Below are positions 8,644-17,935 of a DNA stretch of 64,000 bases, one piece after another. Source of the stretch: Shewanella oncorhynchi (GTDB lineage: Bacteria; Pseudomonadota; Gammaproteobacteria; Enterobacterales; Shewanellaceae). Made by a program: the position numbers and the translations under genes. The notes beneath the pieces were generated by a model. That model was not told where the DNA came from. It did not search any database and saw only the letters and a program-made list of their open reading frames with translations. Position 1 is the first letter of the stretch. The number at the start of each line of letters is the position of its first letter. The stretch covers positions 314,657 to 378,656 of the forward strand of contig NZ_JABAEB010000001.1 in NCBI RefSeq assembly GCF_012584455.1, read 5' to 3'.

Positions 8644-8673
8644 AAAAAGGCCACTCGATTGAATGGCCTTTTT
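8644..8673. terminator. Bidirectional terminator between secF and yhbY
   Basis: Perfect 10-bp stem AAAAAGGCCA/TGGCCTTTTT with a 10-base loop. The A tract on one side and T tract on the other serve both convergent genes. Confidence 0.9.
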
Positions 8674-8698
8674 GTTAACACGATAAAATCAAGAAAAA

Positions 8699-8998
8699 TT
8701 ACTTTGCCTTTGGCAAAGCAATTTTCATTTCTGGTGATTGACGATAAATCACCAGAATATGACCAATAAGTTGCACTTTTGCGGATTGAGTTTCACGTAC
8801 TATGGCATCAACGATGGCATTTTTTAGCTCTCTGTCGGCAGAGGCTACTTTCACTTTAATCAGTTCATGATAAGCGAGTGCGCTTTCAATTTCAGCGAGT
8901 ACACCTTCAGTCAATCCATTGGCACCAAGCAGCACCACTGGCTTTAGCGGATGCGCTAGACCTTTTAAATGCTGTTTTTGTTTGGTTGTTAAGTTCAT
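8699..8998 (-). CDS. yhbY: Ribosome assembly RNA-binding protein YhbY
   Basis: A 99-residue single CRM (CRS1-YhbY) domain protein that binds pre-50S ribosomal particles. Almost all of it aligns with E. coli YhbY: MNLTTKQKQHLKGLAHPLKP, LLGANGLTEGVLAEIE (the GxxG-like loop), HELIKVKVA, and VRETQSAKVQLIGHILVIYR. The ATG at 8998 is chosen by that alignment; a TTG three codons earlier is possible. Divergent from rlmE, as in E. coli. Confidence 0.95.
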   Translation of the reverse strand: MNLTTKQKQHLKGLAHPLKPVVLLGANGLTEGVLAEIESALAYHELIKVKVASADRELKNAIVDAIVRETQSAKVQLIGHILVIYRQSPEMKIALPKAK

Positions 8999-9088
8999 TT
9001 CTACCAACTTTTGCTGAGTTACTGTTGAAAAACGGCTATTCTACCCTTATATAGCCTTTGTGTAACTCTCAATTGTTGCGGATTTTAA

Positions 9089-9718
9089 ATGTCAGGTATA
9101 AAACGTACGGCCAGTTCTAATCGCTGGATGCTAGAACACTTTGATGATCACTATGTCAAACTCGCCCAAAAAATGGGCTTGCGATCTCGCGCTGCGTTTA
9201 AGCTTGAGGAGATCCAGCAAAAGGATCAACTAATTCGCCCAGGCATGACTGTGGTTGATCTCGGTGCCGCTCCAGGAGGTTGGTCTCAAGTGGCAGTTAA
9301 ATTAGCGGGAGATAGAGGTAAAGTCATCGCCTGTGACATTTTGCCTATGGATCCAATCGTCGGCGTCGATTTTTTGCAAGGGGATTTTCGTGAAGATAAA
9401 GTCCTTCAAGCATTACTTACTCGCGTCGGTGATGCTAAAGTTGACGTTGTGTTGTCTGATATGGCACCCAACATGAGTGGTTCAGATAGTGTTGATCAGC
9501 CCCGTGCCATGTATTTAGTGGAATTGGCGTTAGATATGTGCCATCAAGTATTGGCTCCTAATGGCTGTTTTGCGGTAAAAGTCTTTCAGGGGGAGGGCTT
9601 TGACGAATACATGAAAGCGGTAAAAGCAGTGTTTAAAGTCGTTAAAACACGTAAACCAGACTCTTCACGGGCTCGTTCCCGCGAAGTCTATCTTGTGGCG
9701 ACTGGGTACAAGTTGTAG
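9089..9718 (+). CDS. rlmE: 23S rRNA (uridine-2'-O-)-methyltransferase RlmE
   Basis: A 209-residue SAM-dependent methyltransferase (RrmJ/FtsJ) that methylates U2552 of 23S rRNA in the 50S subunit. The SAM-binding motif [11 protein letters not shown] is at 55-65. The catalytic tetrad is intact and at E. coli numbering: K38, D124 (SDMAPNMSG), K164 (AVKVFQGEG), E199 (REVYLV). The length equals E. coli RlmE. It is upstream of ftsH with a 44-base gap, so probably co-transcribed, and divergent from yhbY; the 90-base gap must hold both promoters. Confidence 0.97.
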   Translation: MSGIKRTASSNRWMLEHFDDHYVKLAQKMGLRSRAAFKLEEIQQKDQLIRPGMTVVDLGAAPGGWSQVAVKLAGDRGKVIACDILPMDPIVGVDFLQGDFREDKVLQALLTRVGDAKVDVVLSDMAPNMSGSDSVDQPRAMYLVELALDMCHQVLAPNGCFAVKVFQGEGFDEYMKAVKAVFKVVKTRKPDSSRARSREVYLVATGYKL

Positions 9719-9762
9719 TAACCTAGCGTTAATAATCGCAAGACTTAATGAGGTCTAGTAAT

Positions 9763-11718
9763 TTGAGTGACATGGCAAAAAATCTAATACTCTGGGTTGT
9801 CATCGCCGTTGTGCTGATGTCAGTGTTTCAGGGTTACTCCCCCTCTTCTTCGTCATCGCAGAAGATGGATTATTCTACCTTCTTAGATAATGTCCGTGAT
9901 GGACAGGTCGCAACTGTTGAAGTTAAGAGCGACCAACGTACTATTGAAGGTGCTAAACGAACTGGTGAAAAATTCACTACTATCATGCCGTTATATGACC
10001 AAGATTTAATTAATGATCTTGATCGTAAAGGCATCACTATGAAGGGCCAAGAAGCCGAAGAGTCAGGGTTCCTTACCCAAATCTTCATCTCTTGGTTCCC
10101 GATGTTATTGCTTATCGGGGTATGGATTTTCTTCATGCGCCAGATGCAAGGCGGCGGTGGCAAAGGCGCTATGTCCTTTGGTAAGAGCAAAGCCAAGCTG
10201 ATGAGCGAAGATCAGATTAAAACTACTTTTGCCGATGTTGCTGGTTGTGACGAAGCAAAAGAAGAAGTGAAAGAGCTGGTTGATTACCTGCGTGACCCAA
10301 CTAAATTCCAAAAATTGGGCGGCCGAATTCCAACGGGCGTACTGATGGTGGGTCCTCCAGGTACAGGTAAAACCTTGCTGGCGAAAGCCATTGCGGGTGA
10401 ATCTAAAGTCCCTTTCTTCACTATTTCAGGTTCTGATTTCGTGGAAATGTTTGTTGGTGTCGGTGCATCCCGTGTGCGTGACATGTTTGAACAAGCGAAA
10501 AAGTCGGCACCTTGTATTATCTTCATCGATGAAATCGATGCTGTCGGTCGTCAACGTGGCGCGGGTTTAGGTGGTGGTCATGATGAACGTGAGCAAACAC
10601 TGAACCAAATGCTGGTTGAGATGGATGGCTTCGAAGGTAATGAAGGCGTTATTGTTATCGCGGCAACTAACCGTCCAGACGTACTCGATTCTGCGTTATT
10701 ACGTCCGGGTCGTTTTGACCGTCAAGTGGTCGTTGGTTTACCAGACGTTCGTGGTCGTGAGCAGATTTTGAAAGTGCATATGCGTAAAGTGCCGCTTTCT
10801 GAAGATGTGAAGGCGAGTGTGATTGCCCGTGGTACGCCAGGTTTCTCGGGTGCTGATTTAGCTAACTTAGTGAACGAAGCTGCCTTGTTTGCGGCTCGCG
10901 GAAATCGCCGAGTTGTAGGCATGGAAGAATTTGAGCGTGCAAAAGATAAAATCATGATGGGTGCTGAGCGCCGTTCTATGGTGATGTCTGAAGCCGAAAA
11001 AGAAATGACTGCTTACCATGAAGCGGGCCATGCGATTGTGGGTTGTTTAGTGCCAGAGCACGATCCTGTGCACAAGGTGACTATCATTCCTCGCGGCCGT
11101 GCGCTGGGTGTCACTTTCTTCTTACCTGAAGCTGACTCAGTGAGCCAGAGCCGTCGTAAGCTAGAAAGCCAAATTTCGGTCGCCTACGGTGGTCGTTTAG
11201 CAGAAGAGCTTATCTACGGTACTGAGAAAGTGTCGACTGGCGCATCACAGGACATCAAATACGCGACATCTATTGCGCGTAACATGGTGACTCAGTGGGG
11301 CTTCTCGGACAAGTTAGGTCCATTGCTGTATGCAGAAGAAGATGGTGAAGTCTTCTTAGGTCGCAGCATGGGTAAAGCCAAAGCGATGTCCGATGAAACT
11401 GCAACCATTATAGATGCTGAAGTAAAAGTCTTTATCGACAAAAACTACGCTAGAGCGAGACAGATATTGACGGATAACCTCGATATTCTGCACTCAATGA
11501 AAGAAGCTTTAATGAAGTATGAAACCATTGATTCACTTCAAATTGACGATTTAATGAAACGTCGTGAAGTGCGTCAGCCTGCTGATTGGCAAGTGGATGA
11601 CAATGGTTCTAACGATAAAGGCAATGGTCATGGTGAACCAGCAGCGAAAGCTGAAGACAGTGTGACTGCACCTGCTGAGCCAGAACTGAAAGATCCTGAT
11701 GAATCTCCAGCTAAGTAA
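9763..11718 (+). CDS. ftsH: ATP-dependent zinc metalloprotease FtsH
   Basis: A membrane-anchored AAA+ protease that degrades misfolded membrane proteins and short-lived regulators. Two N-terminal helices flank a small periplasmic domain. The AAA domain has Walker A GPPGTGKT at 197-204, Walker [10 protein letters not shown], and the pore motif with F-V-G. The zinc site HEAGH is at 419-423. I chose the TTG at 9763 (GAGG 9 bases upstream). An ATG at 9748 and the ATG at 9772 that aligns with E. coli (MAKNLILW) are also possible. The C-terminal tail is Asp/Glu/Pro-rich. Followed by a strong terminator. Confidence 0.97.
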   Translation: MSDMAKNLILWVVIAVVLMSVFQGYSPSSSSSQKMDYSTFLDNVRDGQVATVEVKSDQRTIEGAKRTGEKFTTIMPLYDQDLINDLDRKGITMKGQEAEESGFLTQIFISWFPMLLLIGVWIFFMRQMQGGGGKGAMSFGKSKAKLMSEDQIKTTFADVAGCDEAKEEVKELVDYLRDPTKFQKLGGRIPTGVLMVGPPGTGKTLLAKAIAGESKVPFFTISGSDFVEMFVGVGASRVRDMFEQAKKSAPCIIFIDEIDAVGRQRGAGLGGGHDEREQTLNQMLVEMDGFEGNEGVIVIAATNRPDVLDSALLRPGRFDRQVVVGLPDVRGREQILKVHMRKVPLSEDVKASVIARGTPGFSGADLANLVNEAALFAARGNRRVVGMEEFERAKDKIMMGAERRSMVMSEAEKEMTAYHEAGHAIVGCLVPEHDPVHKVTIIPRGRALGVTFFLPEADSVSQSRRKLESQISVAYGGRLAEELIYGTEKVSTGASQDIKYATSIARNMVTQWGFSDKLGPLLYAEEDGEVFLGRSMGKAKAMSDETATIIDAEVKVFIDKNYARARQILTDNLDILHSMKEALMKYETIDSLQIDDLMKRREVRQPADWQVDDNGSNDKGNGHGEPAAKAEDSVTAPAEPELKDPDESPAK

Positions 11719-11734
11719 TGTGTTGTGAAACCAA

Positions 11735-11760
11735 AGAAAACCCCGTAAAGGGGTTTTCTT
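11735..11760 (+). terminator. Terminator of rlmE-ftsH
   Basis: Stem AGAAAACCCC/GGGGTTTTCT with a 5-base loop; the T-rich right arm continues into CTTGTTTT. Confidence 0.88.
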
Positions 11761-11929
11761 GTTTTACCTTGTTAGCAATTTGACTGCGCTGTCATTGATA
11801 CTCTCTGCCACCATTGATATTTATCTTCTGACATTGGTCTTTTCGGATAGAAAATGAAGGCTTGAAATTAATGACGCAAGTTATGCCAGTGAGTAAAATC
11901 GTAAGTGTTCGTATTACAGGAGTAAATGC

Positions 11930-12763
11930 GTGTTTGAACTGATTGCTGGCACTAAACGCCTCGCGTTATCTTCGCCCATTGTGATGGGTATACTTAATGT
12001 CACTCCCGATTCTTTTTCTGACGGTGGCCAATATTCTTCCTATGAGCTTGCCTGTCAGCATGCCGATGACATGGTGGCTCAAGGCGCGGGAATGATAGAC
12101 ATTGGTGGTGAGTCGACAAGACCTGGCGCCGCCGAGGTGAGCTTAGCCGATGAACTTGCGCGGGTGATCCCGTTAGTGAAATATGTTGCGGCGCACCATG
12201 ATGTGTGGATTTCGGTTGATACCAGTAAGCCTGAAGTCATGCGTCAAGCTGTTGCTGCGGGCGCACATTTGATTAACGATGTGCGCGCCCTGATGGAACC
12301 AGGTGCGCTTGAAGCTGCTGCAGAGTTGCAAGTCCCCATATGCTTAATGCATATGCAAGGTGAACCCAAAAGCATGCAATTTGCACCGACTTACCATAAT
12401 GTTATTGAAGAAGTTTCTGCCTTTTTAACTGAGCGGATTGAAGCTTGCTTGCGAGCAGGGATCCCCCGTGAATTATTAATACTCGATCCGGGATTTGGTT
12501 TTGGTAAAAGCTTAGAGCATAACTATGAATTACTGGCGAAGCTCGACTGTTTTGCCCAGTTTGATTTACCGATATTGATAGGATTGTCTCGTAAGAGCAT
12601 GATAGGAAACCTCTTAGCAAAACCGACCTCAGAACGTCTTGCTGGGAGCCTTGCTGGCGCTATGATAGCGGCCCAAAAGGGCGCTCATATCATTCGTGTG
12701 CATGATGTTACTGAAACTGTGGATATGCTCAAGGTGTTACAAGCGACACAAGCGTATTTTTAA
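11930..12763 (+). CDS. folP: Dihydropteroate synthase FolP
   Basis: A 277-residue TIM-barrel enzyme that joins 6-hydroxymethyl-7,8-dihydropterin pyrophosphate to p-aminobenzoate in folate synthesis; target of sulfonamides. Motifs visible: MGILNVTPDSFSDGG, GGESTRPGA, LILDPGFGFGKS, GLSRKSMIG and the terminal RVHDV. GTG start with AGGAG 8 bases upstream. It lies 80 bases before glmM, the same pair as in E. coli, so probably one operon. Confidence 0.96.
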   Translation: MFELIAGTKRLALSSPIVMGILNVTPDSFSDGGQYSSYELACQHADDMVAQGAGMIDIGGESTRPGAAEVSLADELARVIPLVKYVAAHHDVWISVDTSKPEVMRQAVAAGAHLINDVRALMEPGALEAAAELQVPICLMHMQGEPKSMQFAPTYHNVIEEVSAFLTERIEACLRAGIPRELLILDPGFGFGKSLEHNYELLAKLDCFAQFDLPILIGLSRKSMIGNLLAKPTSERLAGSLAGAMIAAQKGAHIIRVHDVTETVDMLKVLQATQAYF

Positions 12764-12843
12764 GCATCGTTATGCTCTCGTTAAGCATTTAATTAATATT
12801 ATGATCCCAAATCATTGGGACACATTTGAGTTTGTGGAGCGAT

Positions 12844-14181
12844 ATGAAAGAACGTAAATTTTTTGGAACTGACGGTATTCGGGGAAAAGTCGGTTCAGGT
12901 CAAATGACGCCTGAGCTCGCGCTTAAGTTAGGTTGGGCGGCGGGGCGCGTGTTATCCCGCAGTGGTACCAAAAAGGTGATTATAGGTAAAGATACCCGTA
13001 TTTCGGGCTATATGTTTGAGTCAGCATTAGAAGCTGGCCTTTCTGCTGCAGGCCTTAATGTGATGTTAATGGGACCTATGCCAACGCCAGCAGTAGCCTA
13101 TTTGACGCGCACGTTTCGCGCCGAAGCTGGGGTGGTGATCAGCGCGTCACACAATCCGTATTACGATAATGGTATTAAGTTTTTTTCCACCGACGGCAGT
13201 AAGTTAGACGATAACCTAGAGCTAGAAATTGAAGCCGAGCTTGAAAAGCCCCTCGTTTGTGTTGAATCGCATCTATTGGGGAAGGTATCGCGTATTGAAG
13301 ATGCCCGTGGCCGTTATATTGAGTATTGCAAAGGTAATTTTCCTGCAGAACACACGTTAACTGGGCTAAAAATTGTGGTTGATTGTGCCCATGGCGCAAC
13401 TTATCACATAGCGCCAGCTGTGTTTCGTGAGTTAGGCGCCGAGGTGATTGCCATTGGTGATAAACCCAACGGGATGAACATCAATGATAAAGTGGGCGCG
13501 ACGTCCATGGGCAAAATTTGTGAAACCGTTCTAGCCGAAAGTGCCGATTTAGGCATCGCACTCGACGGTGACGGTGACCGTATTATGATGGTCAACAGCA
13601 AAGGCGAAGTGATCGACGGCGATCAAATTTTATATATTCTGGCCTGTGATGCGAAATCCCGTGGCGTATTACGTGGTGGTGTAGTTGGTACGTTAATGTC
13701 AAACCTTGGGCTTGATCTCGCCTTGCAAGCATTAGACATCCCCTTTGCGCGTTCGAAAGTGGGCGACCGTTATGTGATGGAACTACTTAAAGAACTCGAT
13801 TGGCGCATTGGCGGTGAAAATTCAGGGCATATCCTCAATCTTGATCACGGCACAACTGGTGATGGCATCGTTGCGGGGATTTTAGTGTTAGCGGCTATGC
13901 GTCGTCAGAATGCCACGCTAGAAGAACTGACTTCTGCGATGGAAATGTTGCCGCAGGTGTTAGTCAATGTGCGCTTTGAAGGCGAGCACGACCCTCTTAA
14001 GTCAGATAAAGTTAAAGCGGCGCAGGCACAGGTTGAATCTCAACTGGGCGTGCGTGGCCGAGTATTATTACGTAAGTCAGGTACTGAACCTTTGATCCGT
14101 GTCATGGTTGAAGGTGACGATCATAGTGCAGTATTGGCGCACGCAAATTTGATTGCGGATGCGGTAAAATCGGCAAGCTAA
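12844..14181 (+). CDS. glmM: Phosphoglucosamine mutase GlmM
   Basis: A 445-residue enzyme that converts glucosamine-6-phosphate to glucosamine-1-phosphate for peptidoglycan and lipopolysaccharide. The phosphoserine loop ISASHNP carries S102. The metal loop is DGDGDR, the sugar-binding GGENSGH is present, and the phosphate-binding [12 protein letters not shown] is C-terminal. The ATG at 12844 has GGAG at good spacing and gives exactly the E. coli length; the frame extends six codons upstream to a TTG. Probably co-transcribed with folP. Confidence 0.97.
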   Translation: MKERKFFGTDGIRGKVGSGQMTPELALKLGWAAGRVLSRSGTKKVIIGKDTRISGYMFESALEAGLSAAGLNVMLMGPMPTPAVAYLTRTFRAEAGVVISASHNPYYDNGIKFFSTDGSKLDDNLELEIEAELEKPLVCVESHLLGKVSRIEDARGRYIEYCKGNFPAEHTLTGLKIVVDCAHGATYHIAPAVFRELGAEVIAIGDKPNGMNINDKVGATSMGKICETVLAESADLGIALDGDGDRIMMVNSKGEVIDGDQILYILACDAKSRGVLRGGVVGTLMSNLGLDLALQALDIPFARSKVGDRYVMELLKELDWRIGGENSGHILNLDHGTTGDGIVAGILVLAAMRRQNATLEELTSAMEMLPQVLVNVRFEGEHDPLKSDKVKAAQAQVESQLGVRGRVLLRKSGTEPLIRVMVEGDDHSAVLAHANLIADAVKSAS

Positions 14182-14320
14182 TATTTGCTAATTTTGTAAT
14201 GAGTGCGGCTGATACCAATTTAAAATTAAGGTGTTAGCTGCACAAATGAACAGAAAACAGCTTTGGCGTGTAAAAAATAAGCATTCCAACCTGATATCTG
14301 AAAAAATTCGAATTTAGCTA

Positions 14321-14349
14321 TTGTAACTTAATAAGTGGTTCGCTATTAT
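14321..14349 (+). promoter_or_regulatory. Probable sigma-70 promoter of tpiA
   Basis: TTGTAA and TATTAT are separated by exactly 17 bases, 27 bases upstream of the tpiA start, in the 190-base AT-rich gap after glmM. Confidence 0.45.
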
Positions 14350-14375
14350 TCACGCCGCTTTCAGAGGAGACAGTG

Positions 14376-15158
14376 ATGGCACTCAGACGTCCTATGGTAG
14401 CTGGCAATTGGAAGATGAACGGCAGTGCGGCATTAGCCCAAGAGTTGTTCAAAAAATTTGCCTCTAAGCTCCAAAATGATTCAGCTGAAGTGGTTTTATG
14501 CCCGCCTTCTATCTATCTAGAGAGCGTTAGGCAACTGCTAGAAGCAAACAAGGAAGCGTTAGACGGTTCACTTGTTAGGATGGGCGCTCAAAACCTAAGT
14601 CAACATGACTTTGGCGCTTATACCGGAGAAGTTTCAGGTCAGATGCTCAAAGATTCAGGATGTCGATATGTAATTATCGGGCATTCAGAACGTCGCCGTA
14701 TGTACGGAGAGACGAGTAATATCGTAGCGGAGAAATTCGCCGCTGCACAAAAGCATGGCTTAACCCCAATTTTATGTGTGGGTGAGTCAGGTCCAGCACG
14801 AGAAGCAAGACGCACCTTCGAGGTGATTGCTGAAGAGTTGGATATAGTGATCCAGAAAAATGGCACTATGGCTTTTGATAACGCTATTATCGCCTACGAG
14901 CCGCTTTGGGCTGTAGGAACAGGTAAAAGTGCTACACCAGAGCAGGCACAAGAAGTTCATGCGTTTATTCGCAAACGCCTCTCTGAAGTGTCTCCGTTTA
15001 TCGGAGAAAATATCAGGATTCTCTACGGTGGTAGTGTGACACCGAGTAATGCTGCAGATTTATTTGCCCAACCTGATGTTGATGGTGGACTGATTGGCGG
15101 TGCTAGCTTAAACTCTAGCGAGTTTTTAAGTCTGTGTACCATAGCGATGAGCGCATAA
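14376..15158 (+). CDS. tpiA: Triosephosphate isomerase TpiA
   Basis: A 260-residue TIM-barrel enzyme that interconverts dihydroxyacetone phosphate and glyceraldehyde-3-phosphate. The active site is complete: Lys in GNWKMNG, His in IGHSERR, Glu in AYEPLWAVGTG, and the phosphate-binding YGGS. AGAGGAGA precedes the start, which is either the ATG at 14376 or the GTG one codon earlier. One base separates its stop from secG, so the two are coupled. Confidence 0.97.
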   Translation: MALRRPMVAGNWKMNGSAALAQELFKKFASKLQNDSAEVVLCPPSIYLESVRQLLEANKEALDGSLVRMGAQNLSQHDFGAYTGEVSGQMLKDSGCRYVIIGHSERRRMYGETSNIVAEKFAAAQKHGLTPILCVGESGPAREARRTFEVIAEELDIVIQKNGTMAFDNAIIAYEPLWAVGTGKSATPEQAQEVHAFIRKRLSEVSPFIGENIRILYGGSVTPSNAADLFAQPDVDGGLIGGASLNSSEFLSLCTIAMSA

Positions 15159-15159
15159 T

Positions 15160-15495
15160 ATGTATGAAGTTCTAGTAGTTATTTACTTGTTGGTTGCATT
15201 AGGTCTAATAGGCTTAGTATTAATTCAGCAAGGTAAGGGAGCTGACATGGGGGCCTCTTTTGGCGCCGGTGCATCAGGTACTCTTTTTGGTTCAAGCGGT
15301 TCAGGTAATTTCCTGACACGCAGTACGGCGATTCTTGCCATTGCGTTTTTCACTTTAAGTCTGCTTATTGGTAACTTAAGTGCAAACCACGCAAAAAATG
15401 AAGATTCATGGAAAGATTTAGGTTCAGACACTGAACAGGTTACCCAACCAGTTGAGCAAGGAACCCAAAAGTCAGAAACGAAAATTCCTGACTAG
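15160..15495 (+). CDS. secG: Protein-export membrane protein SecG
   Basis: A 111-residue subunit of the SecYEG translocon. Two membrane helices (about residues 3-22 and 52-72) flank the Gly-rich cytoplasmic loop GKGADMGASFGAGASGTLFG. The C-terminal tail is polar. It lies directly after tpiA and 11 bases before tRNA-Leu, an arrangement matching E. coli secG-leuU. Confidence 0.95.
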   Translation: MYEVLVVIYLLVALGLIGLVLIQQGKGADMGASFGAGASGTLFGSSGSGNFLTRSTAILAIAFFTLSLLIGNLSANHAKNEDSWKDLGSDTEQVTQPVEQGTQKSETKIPD

Positions 15496-15506
15496 TAAAA
15501 GGTGTC

Positions 15507-15593
15507 GCCGAGGTGGCGAAATTGGTAGACGCGCAGCCTTGAGGTGGCTGTGACCTAACGGTCGTGCGGGTTCAAGTCCCGCTCTCGGCACCA
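15507..15593 (+). tRNA. tRNA-Leu (GAG)
   Basis: Eighty-seven nucleotides with a long variable arm, anticodon GAG in loop TTGAGGT, and encoded CCA. It follows secG by 11 bases, as leuU does in E. coli, and is probably processed from the secG transcript. Confidence 0.96.
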
Positions 15594-15675
15594 AATATAA
15601 CTAAGATAGGCGAGATAAGTTCTCTCTTAGTTATTGCAAGAAATGACGATAGTCAATATACTTGCACACAGTTGA

Positions 15676-15752
<77 letters not shown>

Positions 15753-15811
15753 GCTCCTAGTAACGAATGGTGTTTGAATTCGTTATGGTTTACAGGTTCT
15801 TGAAATTAATG

Positions 15812-15834
15812 ACCTCGTGATTACGGGGTTTTTT
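15812..15834 (+). terminator. Hairpin 1 in the rimP leader (tRNA terminator or attenuator)
   Basis: Stem ACCTCGT/ACGGGGT (one G-T pair), GATT loop, then six T. It can end the tRNA transcript or attenuate entry into rimP-nusA-infB. Confidence 0.8.
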
Positions 15835-15886
15835 GTTATCTGGGACTTTTAAATTTGTCGCATGCTTCGTATGTGGCGTTGTACTA

Positions 15887-15906
15887 GGGCTATTAAGCCC
15901 TTTTTT
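15887..15906 (+). terminator. Hairpin 2 in the rimP leader
   Basis: Stem GGGCT/AGCCC with ATTA loop and six T, 20 bases before the rimP start. A second intrinsic terminator in tandem suggests regulated read-through, which would fit the known NusA autocontrol of this operon in E. coli. Confidence 0.65.
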
Positions 15907-15925
15907 GTTTTTTCGGGGGTCAATC

Positions 15926-16381
15926 TTGGCAACGTTAGAATTCAGACTGGCAGAAATGCTCAAAGTACCTGTGGAAGCATTAGGCTTTCAGCTGTGGGGC
16001 ATTGAATATGTTCAAGCGGGTAAGCATTCCACACTGCGAGTGTTCATTGATGGTGAGAATGGTATCAATATTGAAGATTGTGCCAATGCAAGTCGCCAAG
16101 TCAGTGCTGTACTCGATGTTGAAGATCCTATTTCTACAGAATATACCCTAGAGGTTTCTTCGCCAGGCGTAGATAGACCCTTATTTACTGCTGAGCAGTA
16201 CGCGGGCTATGTAGGCGAGGATGTAAAGCTTCAATTGACTATGCCGGTTGACGGCAGTCGTAATTTAAAAGGCGCCATCACTGCGGTCGACGGGCAAATG
16301 CTCTCGCTGAAAGTGAATGGTAAAGAGTTAGTTGTCGCATTGGATAATATCCGCAAAGGCAACTTAATCGCTAAGTTTTGA
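15926..16381 (+). CDS. rimP: Ribosome maturation factor RimP
   Basis: A 151-residue protein needed for 30S subunit maturation. It aligns throughout with E. coli Rim[57 protein letters not shown]. The TTG at 15926 with GGGGG 6-8 bases upstream gives the family start; the frame stays open back to 15833 but that part overlaps the leader hairpins. First gene of the nusA-infB operon. Confidence 0.95.
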   Translation: MATLEFRLAEMLKVPVEALGFQLWGIEYVQAGKHSTLRVFIDGENGINIEDCANASRQVSAVLDVEDPISTEYTLEVSSPGVDRPLFTAEQYAGYVGEDVKLQLTMPVDGSRNLKGAITAVDGQMLSLKVNGKELVVALDNIRKGNLIAKF

Positions 16382-16410
16382 TGGTTTCAAGGTGAACGAG
16401 GCAAGACGAG

Positions 16411-17910
16411 ATGAATAAAGAGATTCTGCTAGTCGCTGAGGCGGTTTCAAATGAAAAGGCCGTTCCACGCGAGAAAATTTTTGAAGCGCTAGAGATTGCT
16501 CTGGCCACAGCAACCAAGAAAAAGTACGAAGGTGATATTGACGTTCGTGTTGCTATCGACCGTAAAACCGGTGGTTATGATACTTTCCGTCGTTGGATGG
16601 TAGTTGATGATCACGGTGAAGCGTTAGAAAACCCTTATCGTGAAATCACGTTAGAAGCGGCACGTTACGAAAATCCGGACATCCAGCCTGGCGAGTTTAT
16701 CGAAGACGATATCGAGTCAGTGGTGTTTGACCGTATTACCACTCAAACCGCTAAGCAAGTGATCGTACAGAAAGTACGTGAAGCTGAACGTGCGCAAGTG
16801 GTTGAGCAGTTCCAAGATCAGGAAGGTGAGTTAATCACTGGTGTGGTCAAAAAAGCGACTCGCGAGAGCGTAGTGGTTGACTTAGGTAATAACGCTGACG
16901 GCGTATTGTTCCGTGAAGACTTAATTTCACGCGAATCTTTCCGCCCTGGTGACCGTGTGCGTGCATTATTGTACTCAGTACGTCCAGAAGCTCGTGGTGC
17001 ACAGTTATTTTTAAGCCGTACTAAACCTGAAATGCTGATCGAGCTTTTCCGTGTTGAAGTGCCTGAAATCGCTGATGAACTGATTGAAATCATGGGCGCT
17101 GCTCGTGATCCAGGCGCTCGCGCTAAGATCGCCGTTAAGTCGAATGATCGCCGTATCGATCCTATCGGTGCGTGTGTGGGTATGCGCGGTGCGCGTGTAC
17201 AAGCCGTTTCGAATGAACTGGGTGGCGAACGTGTTGATATCGTGTTGTGGGATGATAATCCAGCACAATACGTGATCAATGCCATGGCGCCAGCCGATGT
17301 TGCCTCTATCATAGTCGACGAAGATAACCATTCTATGGATATCGCTGTTGAAGCCGATAGTTTGGCACAAGCCATTGGACGTAATGGCCAGAACGTACGT
17401 TTAGCAACACAACTGACTGGTTGGGTTCTGAACGTTATGACAGTGGAAGATATGAATAAGAAACATCAGGCAGAAAGTGCCAAGGTGGTTGATTTATTTG
17501 TTAACTCACTGGATGTCGATGAAGATTTTGCACAAGTACTGGCAGATGAGGGCTTTACGTCGCTCGAAGAAGTTGCCTATGTGCCTGTGTCTGAACTATT
17601 GGCGATTGACGGTTTTGACGAAGATCTCGTCGAAGCTTTACGTGAACGTGCAAAAGCGGCGATCTCAACTCGAGCTCTCGCTACTGAAGAAGCACTGGAT
17701 GGTGTGGAGCCAAGTGAAGAGTTGCTAGCACTTGAAGGTGTTGAAAGACACTTAGCCTATGTTTTCGCTAGCAAAGGTATTGTGACTCTAGAAGACTTGG
17801 CTGAACAAGGCATTGATGATTTGATCGAAATTGAAGAATTGACAGAAGAAAAAGCAGGTGAGCTCATCATGGCAGCCCGCAATATCTGTTGGTTTGGCGA
17901 AGAAGCATAA
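16411..17910 (+). CDS. nusA: Transcription termination/antitermination protein NusA
   Basis: A 499-residue RNA polymerase-binding factor that controls pausing, intrinsic termination and antitermination. Domains in order: N-terminal RNAP-binding domain (1-125), S1 (about 135-200), KH1 and KH2 (about 230-345, with [12 protein letters not shown] and [12 protein letters not shown]), and two C-terminal acidic helix-hairpin-helix repeats typical of gammaproteobacteria. 29 bases after rimP and 25 before infB. Confidence 0.97.
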   Translation: MNKEILLVAEAVSNEKAVPREKIFEALEIALATATKKKYEGDIDVRVAIDRKTGGYDTFRRWMVVDDHGEALENPYREITLEAARYENPDIQPGEFIEDDIESVVFDRITTQTAKQVIVQKVREAERAQVVEQFQDQEGELITGVVKKATRESVVVDLGNNADGVLFREDLISRESFRPGDRVRALLYSVRPEARGAQLFLSRTKPEMLIELFRVEVPEIADELIEIMGAARDPGARAKIAVKSNDRRIDPIGACVGMRGARVQAVSNELGGERVDIVLWDDNPAQYVINAMAPADVASIIVDEDNHSMDIAVEADSLAQAIGRNGQNVRLATQLTGWVLNVMTVEDMNKKHQAESAKVVDLFVNSLDVDEDFAQVLADEGFTSLEEVAYVPVSELLAIDGFDEDLVEALRERAKAAISTRALATEEALDGVEPSEELLALEGVERHLAYVFASKGIVTLEDLAEQGIDDLIEIEELTEEKAGELIMAARNICWFGEEA

Positions 17911-17935
17911 GTCGATCAACAGGGGGATTTAACTG

